From Bacteroidota bacterium (GTDB lineage Bacteria > Bacteroidota > Bacteroidia > Cytophagales > Cyclobacteriaceae): a stretch of DNA of 48,926 nucleotides. The notes beneath the pieces were generated by a model, which saw nothing but the letters and a program-made list of their open reading frames with translations, was not told the origin of the DNA and did not search any database. Location of the stretch: assembly GCA_027592755.1 (NCBI GenBank), contig JAQCLE010000020.1:1-48926 (forward strand), written 5' to 3'. Each line of letters opens with the position of its first letter. Position 1 is the first letter of the stretch. The position numbers and the translations under genes are program-made. Of the stretch, positions 18,857 through 28,303 are shown one piece after another.

Positions 18857-19939
18857 TTGAACAAATCAACACTAATATCTATTTTTCTACTAATTGTATC
18901 TATAGAGGTAATAGCACAAACAGATTCGATTAAAACAAATTCATTCGCCATTTATCCTGCTTTCGGGTATCAACCTGAAACAAAGACTCAACTTGGAGCA
19001 ATCGTGATATGGGTATTTAAAAAAAAGCAAAGTGATGATTCAAAGTTTTATCGCCCAACTACAATATCGCCATTCTTCCTTTATACATTAAAAAAACAAG
19101 TTCTGTCAGCTATTGATGCGGACATTTATTTTAATAATGGATACAATTTAAATGCTATTGCACGATATTTTAACTATCCTGACAACTACTATGGGATCGG
19201 TAACAGCAACGAAGCTGACGACTTTGAAAAGTATACCAACCAATTTGTTCAGTTAGAAGGTAGATTGTATAAACCATTCAACGAACGAACTTTTGTTGGA
19301 TTAACATTTGACCTGCAAAACAACCAGTTAAGAAAATTTGAACCAGGTGGTAGATTAGAAAGTGAAGTTATCAATGGAAAATCAGGGGGGGTGCATATCG
19401 GGATAGGTCCTGCATATAGATACGATTCAAGAGATAATACATTATTCCCTTCCGGTGGGATGCTCATAGCCGCGGAGATTTTAATAGTTCAACTCGGCAA
19501 CTTCCACTATGCTAATTTCTATGTTGATCTAAGAAAATATTTGAAGATCAATAATGACAAGAATATTATCGGTTTCCAATTTTCATCGAGGTTTATAGCT
19601 GGAAATGACGTTCCGTTCTATAAATTACCTCAGCTAGGTGGTGAAAATCGTTTAAGAGGAATACAAAACGCAAGCATTTATCGTGATAGAAATTCTGTCT
19701 TTTTGCAAACCGAATATCGACGCCATTTATTCTGGCGATTTGGAGCTATAGCATTTGCCGGTGTTGGCGATGTGGCTCATACAGTGGGGGATTATAATTT
19801 ATCTGACTTAAAATATGTTGGTGGCTTGGGTTTAAGATTTGCTGCTATAAAAGATCAAAAACTTAATATCAAATTTGATTTGGGTTTTGCTAAAGGAAAT
19901 CAATCCGCCTTTTACATCGGGATAAAGGAAGCCTTCTAA
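18857..19939 (+). CDS. BamA/TamA-like outer-membrane beta-barrel protein
   Basis: A 360-residue outer-membrane protein with a signal peptide (about 1-20, ending IAQ). It resembles the surface antigen/Omp85 barrel in its last 330 residues. Amphipathic strands alternate with turns, GPAYRYDSRDNTLFPSGG is a typical Omp85 barrel block, and LPQLGGENRLRGIQNASIYRDRN corresponds to the conserved lid-loop region with its RGI tip. No POTRA domains are present, so it is a barrel-only member and not BamA itself. The C-terminus (KEAF) ends in an aromatic residue, as expected of an assembled barrel. The start is TTG; no upstream in-frame ATG exists. It converges on prfB with no base between the stop codons. 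Confidence 0.8.
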   Translation: MNKSTLISIFLLIVSIEVIAQTDSIKTNSFAIYPAFGYQPETKTQLGAIVIWVFKKKQSDDSKFYRPTTISPFFLYTLKKQVLSAIDADIYFNNGYNLNAIARYFNYPDNYYGIGNSNEADDFEKYTNQFVQLEGRLYKPFNERTFVGLTFDLQNNQLRKFEPGGRLESEVINGKSGGVHIGIGPAYRYDSRDNTLFPSGGMLIAAEILIVQLGNFHYANFYVDLRKYLKINNDKNIIGFQFSSRFIAGNDVPFYKLPQLGGENRLRGIQNASIYRDRNSVFLQTEYRRHLFWRFGAIAFAGVGDVAHTVGDYNLSDLKYVGGLGLRFAAIKDQKLNIKFDLGFAKGNQSAFYIGIKEAF

Positions 19940-21029
19940 TCAACCCCCAACCTCCTGCCCCATTAGGAAGGCCTTCATATAGTCATTGAGATCGCCATCA
20001 AGTACATTTTGTACATCAGTACGCTCTACTCCTGTCCGGTTATCCTTAATAAGCTTGTATGGGTGCAAAACATAATTCCTGATCTGCGAACCAAAATCAA
20101 CCCTCATCTTTGAGCTTTCAACCACATCTCTTTCTGCATTCTTCTTCTCTACTTCCAATTGATACAACCGTGACTTTAACATCTCAAGTGCTTTCTCCCG
20201 GTTCTGATGTTGGCTCCTTTGCTGTTGACATTCTATAACAATACCAGTGGGTGCATGTTTTACGCGAACTGCCGTTTCAACCTTGTTTACATTTTGACCT
20301 CCCGCTCCACTGGATCGAAATGTATCCCAACTAATGTCCGCCGGGTTAATTTCTATTTCAATGGTATCATCAACAACGGGATAAGCAAAGATCGAAGCAA
20401 AAGAAGTATGTCTCCTCCCTCCGGAATCGAAAGGTGATATTCTTACGAGGCGATGGACACCAATTTCCGATTTCAGATAACCGTAGGCAAATGGCCCCTC
20501 AATCTCAAGCGTTGCTGACTTGAGACCAGCAACATCACCCGGTTGATAGTGGATTTGTTTTACGCTGTATCCTTGACTTTCACCCCACATGATGTACATG
20601 CGCATTAGCATTTCAGCCCAATCCTGACTCTCAGTCCCTCCAGCCCCCGGATTGATCTCAATAATGGCATTCAACTGGTCTTCATTATTGCTTAGCATGC
20701 GCTTAAATTCCAGCTCATCTATGGCTGCAAGTGCTTTAGCAAATTCAATATTTACCTCTTTAGATGTCGCTTCTCCCGAATCAAGAAACTCATTTATGGT
20801 TTCCAGATCCTGAAATGCGGTATTCGCTTTCGCAAAATGGTCAGTCCAGACCTTTTTTGCTTTTATCGTTTTCAGGAATGCCTCGGCCTTTTTGGGATCA
20901 TTCCAAAAATCAGCCTGTGTAGTAATTGACTCTTCTTCGCGAATTTCTTCAATTCGACGATCGTAGTCAAAGATACCCCCTCAAAGCCTCAATCCTGGCT
21001 TTCAAGTCTTTCAATTCTTCAATGGTCAT
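19940..21029 (-). CDS. prfB: peptide chain release factor 2, with programmed +1 frameshift
   Basis: RF2 recognises UGA and UAA stop codons and releases the peptide. The gene is in two frames. The ATG at 21029 starts [20 protein letters not shown] and meets a TGA at 20967-20969; the rest (from DYDRRIEEI) is in the +1 frame. Together this gives 362 residues, close to E. coli RF2 (365). The codon-reading SPF motif ([14 protein letters not shown]) and the GGQ catalytic loop ([19 protein letters not shown]) are intact. The slippery CTTTGAC and its AGGGGG stimulator are listed separately; this autoregulates RF2 level. A reading that begins at 20698 would miss the N-terminal domain. The gene lies 18 bases downstream of ilvE and is probably cotranscribed with it. 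Confidence 0.96.
20966..20981 (-). promoter_or_regulatory. prfB: prfB programmed frameshift site
   Basis: Read on the minus strand: AGGGGG (20981-20976), TAT, then CTTTGAC (20972-20966). This is the classic RF2 autoregulatory signal. A Shine-Dalgarno-like stretch three bases before the CTT codon pulls the ribosome into the +1 frame when RF2 is scarce at the UGA. Confidence 0.95.
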
Positions 21030-21047
21030 ATTTTACGGCTGATTGTT

Positions 21048-22112
21048 TTAGATTCTGTATACCCATCCATGAACATCCTCCACCTTTCCGGTTTTGATGT
21101 CATCGAGGGTTTTCAAAAGTTTAGGGGCTAATTCCCAGGAGTCAACTGATGGAAGATTATAATCTGCACCTTCATATCCTATAGATTTTATTGGAGCTAT
21201 AGTCGCTGCTGTCCCAATTCCAAATGCTTCATTTAGATTGCCGGAATTAATTGCAATCATCAAATCCTTAATTGAAAGCTTTCTCTCTTCAACCTCTATT
21301 CCCCATTCCCTGGCAAGGGTGAGTATGCTGTCTCTCGTTATACCGTTTAAAATAGTATCCCCGGTAGGTGCGGTAATAAGGGTCCCATCAATCAGAAAGG
21401 CAACATTCATTGTGCCTGATTCCTCTATATATTCATGGTGAACACCATCGGTCCAAATTAATTGGTTATAACCTTCCTTTTGGGCTAGCGTGGCAGGGTA
21501 CAAAGCAGCCGCATAGTTACCGGCAGTTTTTGCAGCACCAACCCCTCCTGCTGCGGCTCTTGTAAAGTGAGTTTCTATTTTAACTGTTACAGGTTCGGTA
21601 TAATAAGCTCCTACAGGACTTGTGAATATCATGAAAGCATATTCCTCCGAAGGTCTAATTCCAATATATGGATCCATCCCAAAACATACGGGGCGAATGT
21701 ACAAGGAGGTACCTGGTTTTGAAGGAACCCAATCCCTATCAATTCTAAGTAGCTCGGTCATTGTGGCCATAAACATTTCTTCACTTACTGGAGGAATGCA
21801 CATCCTTTCAGCGCTTTTTATCATTCTACGAGCATTAGCCTCTGGTCTAAACACCAGGATATCTCCATTCTTAGCTCGATTAGCTTTAAGGCCTTCAAAT
21901 ACAGATTGACCATAGTGAAGCGTCGTATTTGCAGGGCTAATACTCAGATTACCGAAAGGTTTTATCACCATATCCTTCCAATATCCTTTCTTAAAATGAG
22001 CCATAAACATGTGATCAGAATAGACTTTTCCAAATTGAATATTGTTTTCATCAAACTCAGTTATCCGCGAATGACCAGCCCTTTCAAATGCAATGTCCAA
22101 CGTTTCTATCAT
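21048..22112 (-). CDS. ilvE: branched-chain amino acid aminotransferase
   Basis: A 354-residue fold-type IV PLP enzyme that interconverts Leu, Ile and Val with their 2-oxo acids. Diagnostic stretches are LHYGQSVFEGLKA (64-76), RPVCFGMDPYIGIRPSEEY, the cofactor lysine in GGVGAAKTAGNYAAALYP (Lys195), and EESGTMNVAFLI, followed by GITRDSIL. This is the long (about 355 residues) eukaryote-like BCAT form common in Bacteroidota. No other branched-chain biosynthesis gene is nearby; it is followed by prfB after 18 bases. A -7-like box lies 25 bases upstream of the start. Confidence 0.95.
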   Translation of the reverse strand: MIETLDIAFERAGHSRITEFDENNIQFGKVYSDHMFMAHFKKGYWKDMVIKPFGNLSISPANTTLHYGQSVFEGLKANRAKNGDILVFRPEANARRMIKSAERMCIPPVSEEMFMATMTELLRIDRDWVPSKPGTSLYIRPVCFGMDPYIGIRPSEEYAFMIFTSPVGAYYTEPVTVKIETHFTRAAAGGVGAAKTAGNYAAALYPATLAQKEGYNQLIWTDGVHHEYIEESGTMNVAFLIDGTLITAPTGDTILNGITRDSILTLAREWGIEVEERKLSIKDLMIAINSGNLNEAFGIGTAATIAPIKSIGYEGADYNLPSVDSWELAPKLLKTLDDIKTGKVEDVHGWVYRI

Positions 22113-22136
22113 GACCTCATATTTACTGTTAGCTTA

Positions 22137-22144
22137 CAAAAGTA
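22137..22144 (-). promoter_or_regulatory. possible -7 box of ilvE-prfB
   Basis: On the minus strand TACTTTTG matches TAnnTTTG exactly, about 25 bases before the ilvE ATG. An ATTG 16 bases upstream is a poor -33 candidate in sequence and spacing. Confidence 0.4.
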
Positions 22145-22338
22145 AAAAATAAGAAATTGTCAATGCATATATTAACTAATTATTTGGAGATTTGCAGAGG
22201 GATTTTAATCCGAATTTGTTATTCGGTGATTAAATTGACATTCGATATTCGGACAAATATTGCATAATCCCCTGTCCATTAACCTTTTATCTAAAAGTCA
22301 TTTGTTGCCAAAAATTATAGACTGCTGAGTTTAATAAC

Positions 22339-22806
22339 ATGGTTGACAAAAAATCAAGATTCTCGAGTACTATTAGTATCAAAAATAGAAGGGCAAGCTT
22401 TGAATTTGAGTTTATCGACAAATTCGAAGCTGGGTTGGTACTGCACGGAACGGAGATCAAGTCAATTCGGGAAGGGAAAGCCGGTTTGCAGGAGGCATAC
22501 TGCTATTTTAAAGCATCCGAACTCTTTGTGAGAAATATGAATATTACCCCCTATTCACAAGCAAGCCACTTTAACCATGAGGCCAAAAGAGAACGAAAGC
22601 TTCTAATGAAGAAAAAAGAATTAGAAAAACTCAAAACAAAATCCGAAGAAAAAGGGCTTTCAATTATTCCTACTAAACTTTTTATTAATTCAAAAGGATT
22701 GGCAAAGCTCAATATTGCCCTTGCAAAAGGAAAGAAACTAAATGATAAACGGGATAGTATCAAAGAGAAAGACCTCCAAAGGGAGATGGACCGGACATCC
22801 CATTAA
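22339..22806 (+). CDS. smpB: SsrA-binding protein SmpB
   Basis: A 155-residue tmRNA partner needed for trans-translation, which rescues stalled ribosomes. The protein shows IKNRRASFEFEFIDKFEAGL, the diagnostic LHGTEIKSIREGKAGLQEAYC (about 36-56), and LFVRNMNITPYSQASHFNH. Then follows the C-terminal basic tail that enters the decoding centre (GKKLNDKRDSIKEKDLQREM). Length is normal. It stands alone, 226 bases from the divergent ilvE; I found no clear promoter match. The tmRNA gene itself is not in the window. Confidence 0.97.
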   Translation: MVDKKSRFSSTISIKNRRASFEFEFIDKFEAGLVLHGTEIKSIREGKAGLQEAYCYFKASELFVRNMNITPYSQASHFNHEAKRERKLLMKKKELEKLKTKSEEKGLSIIPTKLFINSKGLAKLNIALAKGKKLNDKRDSIKEKDLQREMDRTSH

Positions 22807-22824
22807 TCTTTTGAAATTGGACTA

Positions 22825-23946
22825 TTATCCTAATTCTGTCCTAATTTTATGACCGCCAAGAGTAGTTAAAGTCCTTAAATGTGATCTAAGAGCGCTCCAA
22901 AAAGTAGGTTCACAGTTATAGGGCAATCCAAATTCCAAGGCCGTTTTTTCTACAATCTTAGCTATTTTAGAATAATGAATATGGCTAATATGAGGAAATA
23001 AGTGATGTTCAACCTGGTGGTTTAGTCCCCCTGTAAACCAATGTGTAAATTTGCTTCTGGGAGCAAAATTTGAAGTAGTCATTAACTGATGTACTGCCCA
23101 ACTATTTTCAATATTACCCGATTTATCGACGATTGGATGCTCCACATGCTCAACCACATGCGCCAACTGAAAAACAGTACTTGTTATTATACCAGCCACT
23201 ATATGGACAATCAAAAATCCAATAGCTATTTGCAAAATGGAGTAATCTGTTACTATATAAGGCAAACCAACAATCAATATAAGATATGTCGCTTTGGTGA
23301 ATATCAATTTAATCATTTCCCTGACTGGTTTTTTTCCTTGCCGTACTGTTTCTCCTGTTTTATTATACCTGGCCAATTGCCGGAAATCCTTAACCATGAA
23401 AGACAAGGTCATTAATCCATAAAGTGGGAGTGAATAGAAACGTTGGAATGCGTGAATTTTTCGCCGACGAGATTGAGGTGACAATCGAACAACAAAACCT
23501 TTGGTGCTAACATCCTCATCCACATTGTACACATTTGGATAGGTATGATGAAGTACATTATGCTGAATCTTCCAGTTAATGGCATTTCCACCTAAAAGGT
23601 AAATAGAGCTGCCAAAAAGGTTGTTCACCCACTTCTTACTTGAAAAGGCCCCATGAAGCGCATCATGCATAACAGACATGCCGACTCCAGCAATCCCAAT
23701 TCCCATAAGCACAAGTAATGGGATCGCAATAAGAATAGATGGACTAAAACTCAGAACAATAATATATGGAAGCATCAGAATACTGAGTAATACCATTGAT
23801 TTGGCAATTAGCCCAATATCTCCCTCTTTCTTCAAATCATTTAATTTGAAATATTGATTGACCCTGTTTTGCAGTATATCAAAAAATTGAGTCTCTTTAT
23901 TCTTAGTAAATTTGGGTCGAATTTTCATAAACGCTGGTATAAGCAT
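22825..23946 (-). CDS. membrane fatty acid desaturase (acyl-CoA/acyl-lipid type)
   Basis: A 373-residue membrane di-iron desaturase. The three histidine boxes are intact: HDALH (94-98), HNVLHH (129-134) and the QxxHH type HQVEHHLFPH near residue 310. The QxxHH box points to the linoleoyl-CoA/front-end desaturase group (COG3239), though no cytochrome b5 domain is fused. Four or more hydrophobic segments flank the boxes. The natural start could be Met7 (MKIRPKF, at 23928). It should introduce a cis double bond into membrane fatty acids, with ferredoxin or a similar carrier as donor; regiospecificity cannot be read from sequence. Confidence 0.9.
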   Translation of the reverse strand: MLIPAFMKIRPKFTKNKETQFFDILQNRVNQYFKLNDLKKEGDIGLIAKSMVLLSILMLPYIIVLSFSPSILIAIPLLVLMGIGIAGVGMSVMHDALHGAFSSKKWVNNLFGSSIYLLGGNAINWKIQHNVLHHTYPNVYNVDEDVSTKGFVVRLSPQSRRRKIHAFQRFYSLPLYGLMTLSFMVKDFRQLARYNKTGETVRQGKKPVREMIKLIFTKATYLILIVGLPYIVTDYSILQIAIGFLIVHIVAGIITSTVFQLAHVVEHVEHPIVDKSGNIENSWAVHQLMTTSNFAPRSKFTHWFTGGLNHQVEHHLFPHISHIHYSKIAKIVEKTALEFGLPYNCEPTFWSALRSHLRTLTTLGGHKIRTELG

Positions 23947-23995
23947 TCTACCGTTATGGTCTTTAATAAGGGTAACAAAATAACCCTATTCGGAT

Positions 23996-24469
23996 TTAGT
24001 ACTTTCTATTCAAAATTTCTGCCAGTACGACAGCCTTTTTTCCCCCTTCCCCTGAAGAGAGCATTTCTTGAATTTTCTCTACAAATTCATTGTCTTCATC
24101 TAAATCGTTCTGATATGGTTTAAATCCTTTTAGCCGAGTTCCTTCCTGTTCTTCATTATTTCCGGAGTACTTCGCAGCTTCATCAATTGATTTTTGAAAA
24201 ATCTCCCTCGACTCATTATCTGGTCGTATTTTATCATAATTAATAATTTCAGTCGCTTGCCTTGCTTCAGGGATCTTCTCTGTTTTTTGAGGTTGCTCTG
24301 GATTTCCAAATTCCTTGAGAAGATCTTCGAAAGTAACCTTTGGTCTTTCCGATGCACTTTCAGCTTCATCAACAGTGTCGGGTAACATTGGCTTTTTTCT
24401 AGCCTTCATCACTTTCGACAAAATGTAAATCACGGCAAGAACTACATAAAATATGTTTTCAATATCCAT
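23996..24469 (-). CDS. small membrane-anchored protein of unknown function
   Basis: A 157-residue protein I do not recognise. It has one hydrophobic helix at the N-terminus (about 5-20, NIFYVVLAVIYILSKV), a basic stop-transfer stretch (KARKKP), then a long polar, acidic, probably disordered region (EDLLKEFGNPEQPQ; DEDNEFVEKIQEML) and a basic end (EILNRKY). This design, an N-terminal anchor with a charged cytoplasmic tail, is common in uncharacterised Bacteroidota proteins. It lies between a desaturase gene and the divergent smc. A promoter-like site ends eight bases upstream of the start. Confidence 0.7.
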   Translation of the reverse strand: MDIENIFYVVLAVIYILSKVMKARKKPMLPDTVDEAESASERPKVTFEDLLKEFGNPEQPQKTEKIPEARQATEIINYDKIRPDNESREIFQKSIDEAAKYSGNNEEQEGTRLKGFKPYQNDLDEDNEFVEKIQEMLSSGEGGKKAVVLAEILNRKY

Positions 24470-24476
24470 ATACCAC

Positions 24477-24507
24477 TAAAATTAGCCTAAACGAATATCG
24501 TATCAAA
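24477..24507 (-). promoter_or_regulatory. likely promoter of the small membrane protein gene
   Basis: On the minus strand TTTG (24507-24504), a 19-base spacer, then TAATTTTA (24484-24477), which fits TAnnTTTG in all but the last base. The transcript would begin only a few bases before the ATG at 24469, so the mRNA may be almost leaderless. Confidence 0.45.
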
Positions 24508-24531
24508 ATCCAGACTATTATTGTTAATTCA

Positions 24532-24576
24532 GAATAGCACCTGTACCATTAAGAAATAATGGTACAAGAGCTATTC
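24532..24576. repeat. two-tier inverted repeat between divergent genes
   Basis: The outer arms GAATAGC (24532-24538) and GCTATTC (24570-24576) are perfect complements. So are the inner arms TGTACCATTA (24542-24551) and TAATGGTACA (24557-24566), around a 5-base loop. A 3x3-base internal bulge separates the tiers. Neither side has a T-run, so it is not a standard terminator. It sits about 25 bases beyond the -33 box of the leftward gene and about 120 bases before smc. Confidence 0.75.
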
Positions 24577-24619
24577 ACGTCTTATATAAACAAGCTATTG
24601 TCAGAATCCTTGAAATCCA

Positions 24620-24654
24620 ATTGAATGGCTAAACCAAAAATAATTTTAATTTTG
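24620..24654 (+). promoter_or_regulatory. possible smc promoter
   Basis: TAATTTTG at 24647-24654 matches TAnnTTTG exactly, and ATTG at 24620-24623 is a weak -33 candidate with a long 23-base spacer. The smc ATG lies 42 bases downstream. Confidence 0.4.
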
Positions 24655-24695
24655 CTTGCTCCGGTTGGCCAGAAAACTCACCGCTAAAATGCAAT

Positions 24696-27600
24696 ATGTT
24701 ATTAACCAAATTAGAACTCAAGGGCTTTAAGAGCTTCGGAGATAAAGTTACTATCAATTTTGATAAGGGAATAACAGGGATTGTCGGACCTAATGGATGT
24801 GGAAAATCCAATATAGTCGATGCCATCCGTTGGGTGCTAGGTGAGCAGAAAATAAGATTGCTGCGTTCAGAGAAGACGGAGAATATCATTTTCAATGGCA
24901 CAAAAAAGAGAAAAGCTACCAACCTCGCTGAGGTATCATTATCCTTTGACAATACCAAAAATCTCTTGCCTACAGAGTATTCTCAGATTACCATAACCCG
25001 CCGCTACTATAGATCTGGAGAAAGTGATTATCAGCTCAATGGGATTACCTGTAGATTAAAAGACATTACCAATCTCTTTCTTGATACCGGTATTGCGTCA
25101 AATAGCTATGCTATCATCGAATTGAAAATGGTTGATGATATACTCAACGACAAAGATAATTCCAGAAGGGCACTCTTTGAAGAAGCAGCTGGGATTTCCA
25201 AATTCAAGCTCCGAAAAAAAGAAACCCTTCGCCGGTTAGACGACACCGATATCGATCTTGAAAGAGTAGCGGATCTTCTTTTTGAAATTGAGAAGAACTT
25301 AAAATCCCTTGAGAAACAAGCTAAACAAACTGAACGTTATTTTAAACTCAAAGAAAACTACAGGGAGTTAAATGTTCAAATTGCTCGAATTACCATAGCA
25401 GAGCACAGAAGTTCATTTGAAAAAATAACCAAAGAAATTGCAATTGAAAATGACAAAAAGGTTGCTTTTTCGAATCAAGTCGCTGAAAATGAGGCCTCCA
25501 TCCAAAAAGCCAAGACTGAGCAAATCAGAAGAGAAAAACTCTTGTCCTCAAGACAAAAAGCTTTAAATGACCATGTTCATAGCATACGGCAATATGAAAG
25601 TGAGAAAAAAGTAAAGAATGAAAGATTACATTTTCTAACGGATAAATCCGACAGTCTCAAAGAACAATTAGATCAGGATAAAAAAAGTAATGACCGGTCG
25701 TCATTCTCAATAAAAAGTCTTGAACAGGAAAAATCGACAGCTGAAAATATACTTAAAGAAAACGCGATCGAAGTTGATCGTTTGAAACTGCAATGGGATG
25801 AAGAAAAAGAGCGGACAATTGAGCTTCAAAATGAAGAGAATGATGTGCATGAAAAATACCGCTCGAAACAGGAGGAAGTTTTTCAACTAAATAAATCACT
25901 AGAAATAAAAAGAATACAATCAAGCTCACTAATTCGGGAATTAGAAAAAGCGACAAGCGATTCTTCAAGCCATATAGAGAGCATCGATGAATTTGTTACG
26001 AAATTAAAAGAAACAACCCAAGCCAGAGATGACAAAGGAAAAGTCTTAGAGAAACTTAAGCAATCAGAAGAAGATCTTCAATTGAGGATTCAGTCGAAGG
26101 AAAAAATAATTGAAACAATAAGAGAACAATTAAATCAAACAAACCGAAAACTTGATGCACTCCAAAATGAGTACAGCCTTACCAAATCTATGGTTGACAA
26201 CCTTGAATGGTTTCCAGAGGCTATAAAATTTCTGAAAAAAAACCAGCAATGGGCAAAAAATGCGCCATTGCTCTCCGATCTGATCACCTGCCCCGAACAA
26301 TACCGCGTTGCCGTAGAAAACTACCTCGAACCCTGGATGAATTATTACATTGTTGAAGCCGAGGATCAAGCTTTTCAGGCAATCAATTTGTTGAGTGATG
26401 CTGCAAAAGGAAAGGCTCACTTTTTCATTCTTGATAAAATAAAAGATTTTAAATCCTATCCCGGAAAAATTATTGATAATGCTGTCGCCGCAACTGAAGT
26501 GGTTGAGTATGACGGGGAATACAAAAAACTTGTTTCTTATTTACTCGACAAAGTATACATTTCAACAAATCATTTCAGTAAGCTTCCAACCGATGATGAG
26601 CTTGTCTTTATAACTCAGAATGGACAGGTTTCAAAAAGAAAATTTAGCATTTCAGGCGGTAGTATTGGTTTGTTCGAAGGAAAACGTCTTGGTAGGGCAA
26701 AGAACCTGGATATGCTCAACCAGGAAATAAAAGCACTTGCCAAGAAGCTGAACAACATTACCAGCAATCTTCAGACCGAGCAAAAAGACCTGGAAATTCT
26801 GCGCAACAGCGTAAGGAAAGATCAGCTTGAAAATTTGCAAATCGAACTGACCCATATCAATGAAACTCATATCTCTATCAAAACAAAGCATGAGCAACTG
26901 CAACAACTTCTCACAACCCAGAAAACCAGAAAAGAGGATATTGCGGACCAAATAGCCAGTCTGGAAAAGGAAATCAAAAAACTAATTCCTCTATCTGAAT
27001 CCGAGTCAGAAATTCTGAAAAGATTGGAGGATTTATACAACGAAAAAACCAGAAATCTTAAAGCTGTTAATGAGGCTTTATCCAGGAAATCTAATGACTA
27101 TAATCAGCAGAATATCATCTATCACCAACTTCAGAATGATCTCAAGAGTGTTGTTCAAGAAATAGGTTTTAAGCAAGCGACTTATGAAAGCAGTAAGGAA
27201 CGGATCAATAGTAATCAACAAGAACTGATTAAGACAGGGGAAGAAATACAAAAAATCATTCAGTCCACAGAAAGCAATGACGAGGAATTAATTGCAATGT
27301 ATAAGGAGAAGGAGGCCATCGAAACTACCGTTAATAATGCTGAAAAAGATTACTATGCAATACGTGGTGACATTGACCAATTTGAAAAGAACCTACGGGA
27401 TATTCAACGAAATAAGGAGTTATCAGACACGTTGATCATGGAGTTACAAAATTCACTTAATGACACAAAGTTGGGTTTAAACTCCGTGAAAGAAAGACTC
27501 TCAGTCGAGTTTGGCATTGATCTGGATGAATTGATTAAAGGAGAAGAGAAAGCACAAGAGCCCGGTGAACAGGAATATGAGCTACGGGAAAAGGTTCAGA

Positions 27601-28232
27601 AAATTAAAAATCAAATGGAAAATATCGGCCCCATAAACCCCATGGCGATGGAGGCCTATGAAGAAATTAAAGAGCGCCATGATTTCATCACATCGCAAAA
27701 AGAAGATTTATTGAAAGCCAAAGCATCACTGCTCACAACAATTGCTGAAATAGACACTGTGGCAAAAGCCACTTTTATCGATGCCTTTGAAAAGATAAAG
27801 ATTAATTTTATTGAAGTCTTCCGAACATTGTTTTCAGAAGAAGATGATTGCGACTTGCGACTATCAAATGAAGATGATCCTTTGGAATCTGGAATCGATA
27901 TTATTGCTAAACCCAAGGGTAAACGTCCATTAACAATCAGCCAGCTTTCCGGAGGAGAAAAAACCCTTACAGCTACCTCGCTTTTATTTGCGATTTACTT
28001 GTTGAAGCCGGCACCCTTTTGCATCTTCGACGAAGTTGATGCACCGCTGGATGATGCGAATATTGATAAGTTCAACATTATCGTTCGCAAGTTTTCTAAA
28101 GAGTCACAATTTATCATTGTCACCCACAACAAAAGAACCATGGCCAGTACAGACATTATTTATGGAATTACAATGGTTGAAGAAGGAGTTTCCCGCGTGG
28201 TACCAGTTGATTTAAGAGAATTGGTAGATTAG
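24696..28232 (+). CDS. smc: chromosome segregation protein SMC
   Basis: An 1178-residue SMC ATPase, which with ScpA and ScpB loops and segregates the chromosome. It shows the N-terminal Walker A (GPNGCGKSN, 31-39) and then SYAIIELKMVDDIL. Coiled coil runs from about 165 to 500. The hinge is at about 505-660 (WFPEAIKFLKKN, then AKGKAHFFILDKIKDF), followed by the return coiled coil to about 1000. The C-terminal ATPase half has the signature LSGGEKTLTATSLLF near 1085 and Walker B FCIFDEVDAPLDD near 1108. All key ATPase residues are present and the length is normal. ScpA and ScpB are not in the window. The ricT-gldH pair follows 71 bases downstream. Confidence 0.97.
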   Translation: MLLTKLELKGFKSFGDKVTINFDKGITGIVGPNGCGKSNIVDAIRWVLGEQKIRLLRSEKTENIIFNGTKKRKATNLAEVSLSFDNTKNLLPTEYSQITITRRYYRSGESDYQLNGITCRLKDITNLFLDTGIASNSYAIIELKMVDDILNDKDNSRRALFEEAAGISKFKLRKKETLRRLDDTDIDLERVADLLFEIEKNLKSLEKQAKQTERYFKLKENYRELNVQIARITIAEHRSSFEKITKEIAIENDKKVAFSNQVAENEASIQKAKTEQIRREKLLSSRQKALNDHVHSIRQYESEKKVKNERLHFLTDKSDSLKEQLDQDKKSNDRSSFSIKSLEQEKSTAENILKENAIEVDRLKLQWDEEKERTIELQNEENDVHEKYRSKQEEVFQLNKSLEIKRIQSSSLIRELEKATSDSSSHIESIDEFVTKLKETTQARDDKGKVLEKLKQSEEDLQLRIQSKEKIIETIREQLNQTNRKLDALQNEYSLTKSMVDNLEWFPEAIKFLKKNQQWAKNAPLLSDLITCPEQYRVAVENYLEPWMNYYIVEAEDQAFQAINLLSDAAKGKAHFFILDKIKDFKSYPGKIIDNAVAATEVVEYDGEYKKLVSYLLDKVYISTNHFSKLPTDDELVFITQNGQVSKRKFSISGGSIGLFEGKRLGRAKNLDMLNQEIKALAKKLNNITSNLQTEQKDLEILRNSVRKDQLENLQIELTHINETHISIKTKHEQLQQLLTTQKTRKEDIADQIASLEKEIKKLIPLSESESEILKRLEDLYNEKTRNLKAVNEALSRKSNDYNQQNIIYHQLQNDLKSVVQEIGFKQATYESSKERINSNQQELIKTGEEIQKIIQSTESNDEELIAMYKEKEAIETTVNNAEKDYYAIRGDIDQFEKNLRDIQRNKELSDTLIMELQNSLNDTKLGLNSVKERLSVEFGIDLDELIKGEEKAQEPGEQEYELREKVQKIKNQMENIGPINPMAMEAYEEIKERHDFITSQKEDLLKAKASLLTTIAEIDTVAKATFIDAFEKIKINFIEVFRTLFSEEDDCDLRLSNEDDPLESGIDIIAKPKGKRPLTISQLSGGEKTLTATSLLFAIYLLKPAPFCIFDEVDAPLDDANIDKFNIIVRKFSKESQFIIVTHNKRTMASTDIIYGITMVEEGVSRVVPVDLRELVD

Positions 28233-28303
28233 CACAGATTCTCATATTGATTATTCTTTGATGCAAACTATCTTTAAGGAGATTTGAAAAAAAATGCTGA
28301 ATT

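Noticed and set aside
20698-21029. prfB as a frameshifted pseudogene
   Set aside because: The frame change sits exactly on CTTTGAC with an AGGGGG stimulator, the normal programmed site of RF2.
28294-28303. ATG at 28294 as a start for ricT
   Set aside because: It is in a different frame and stops after 10 codons; the conserved Cys-rich N-terminus starts at 28304.
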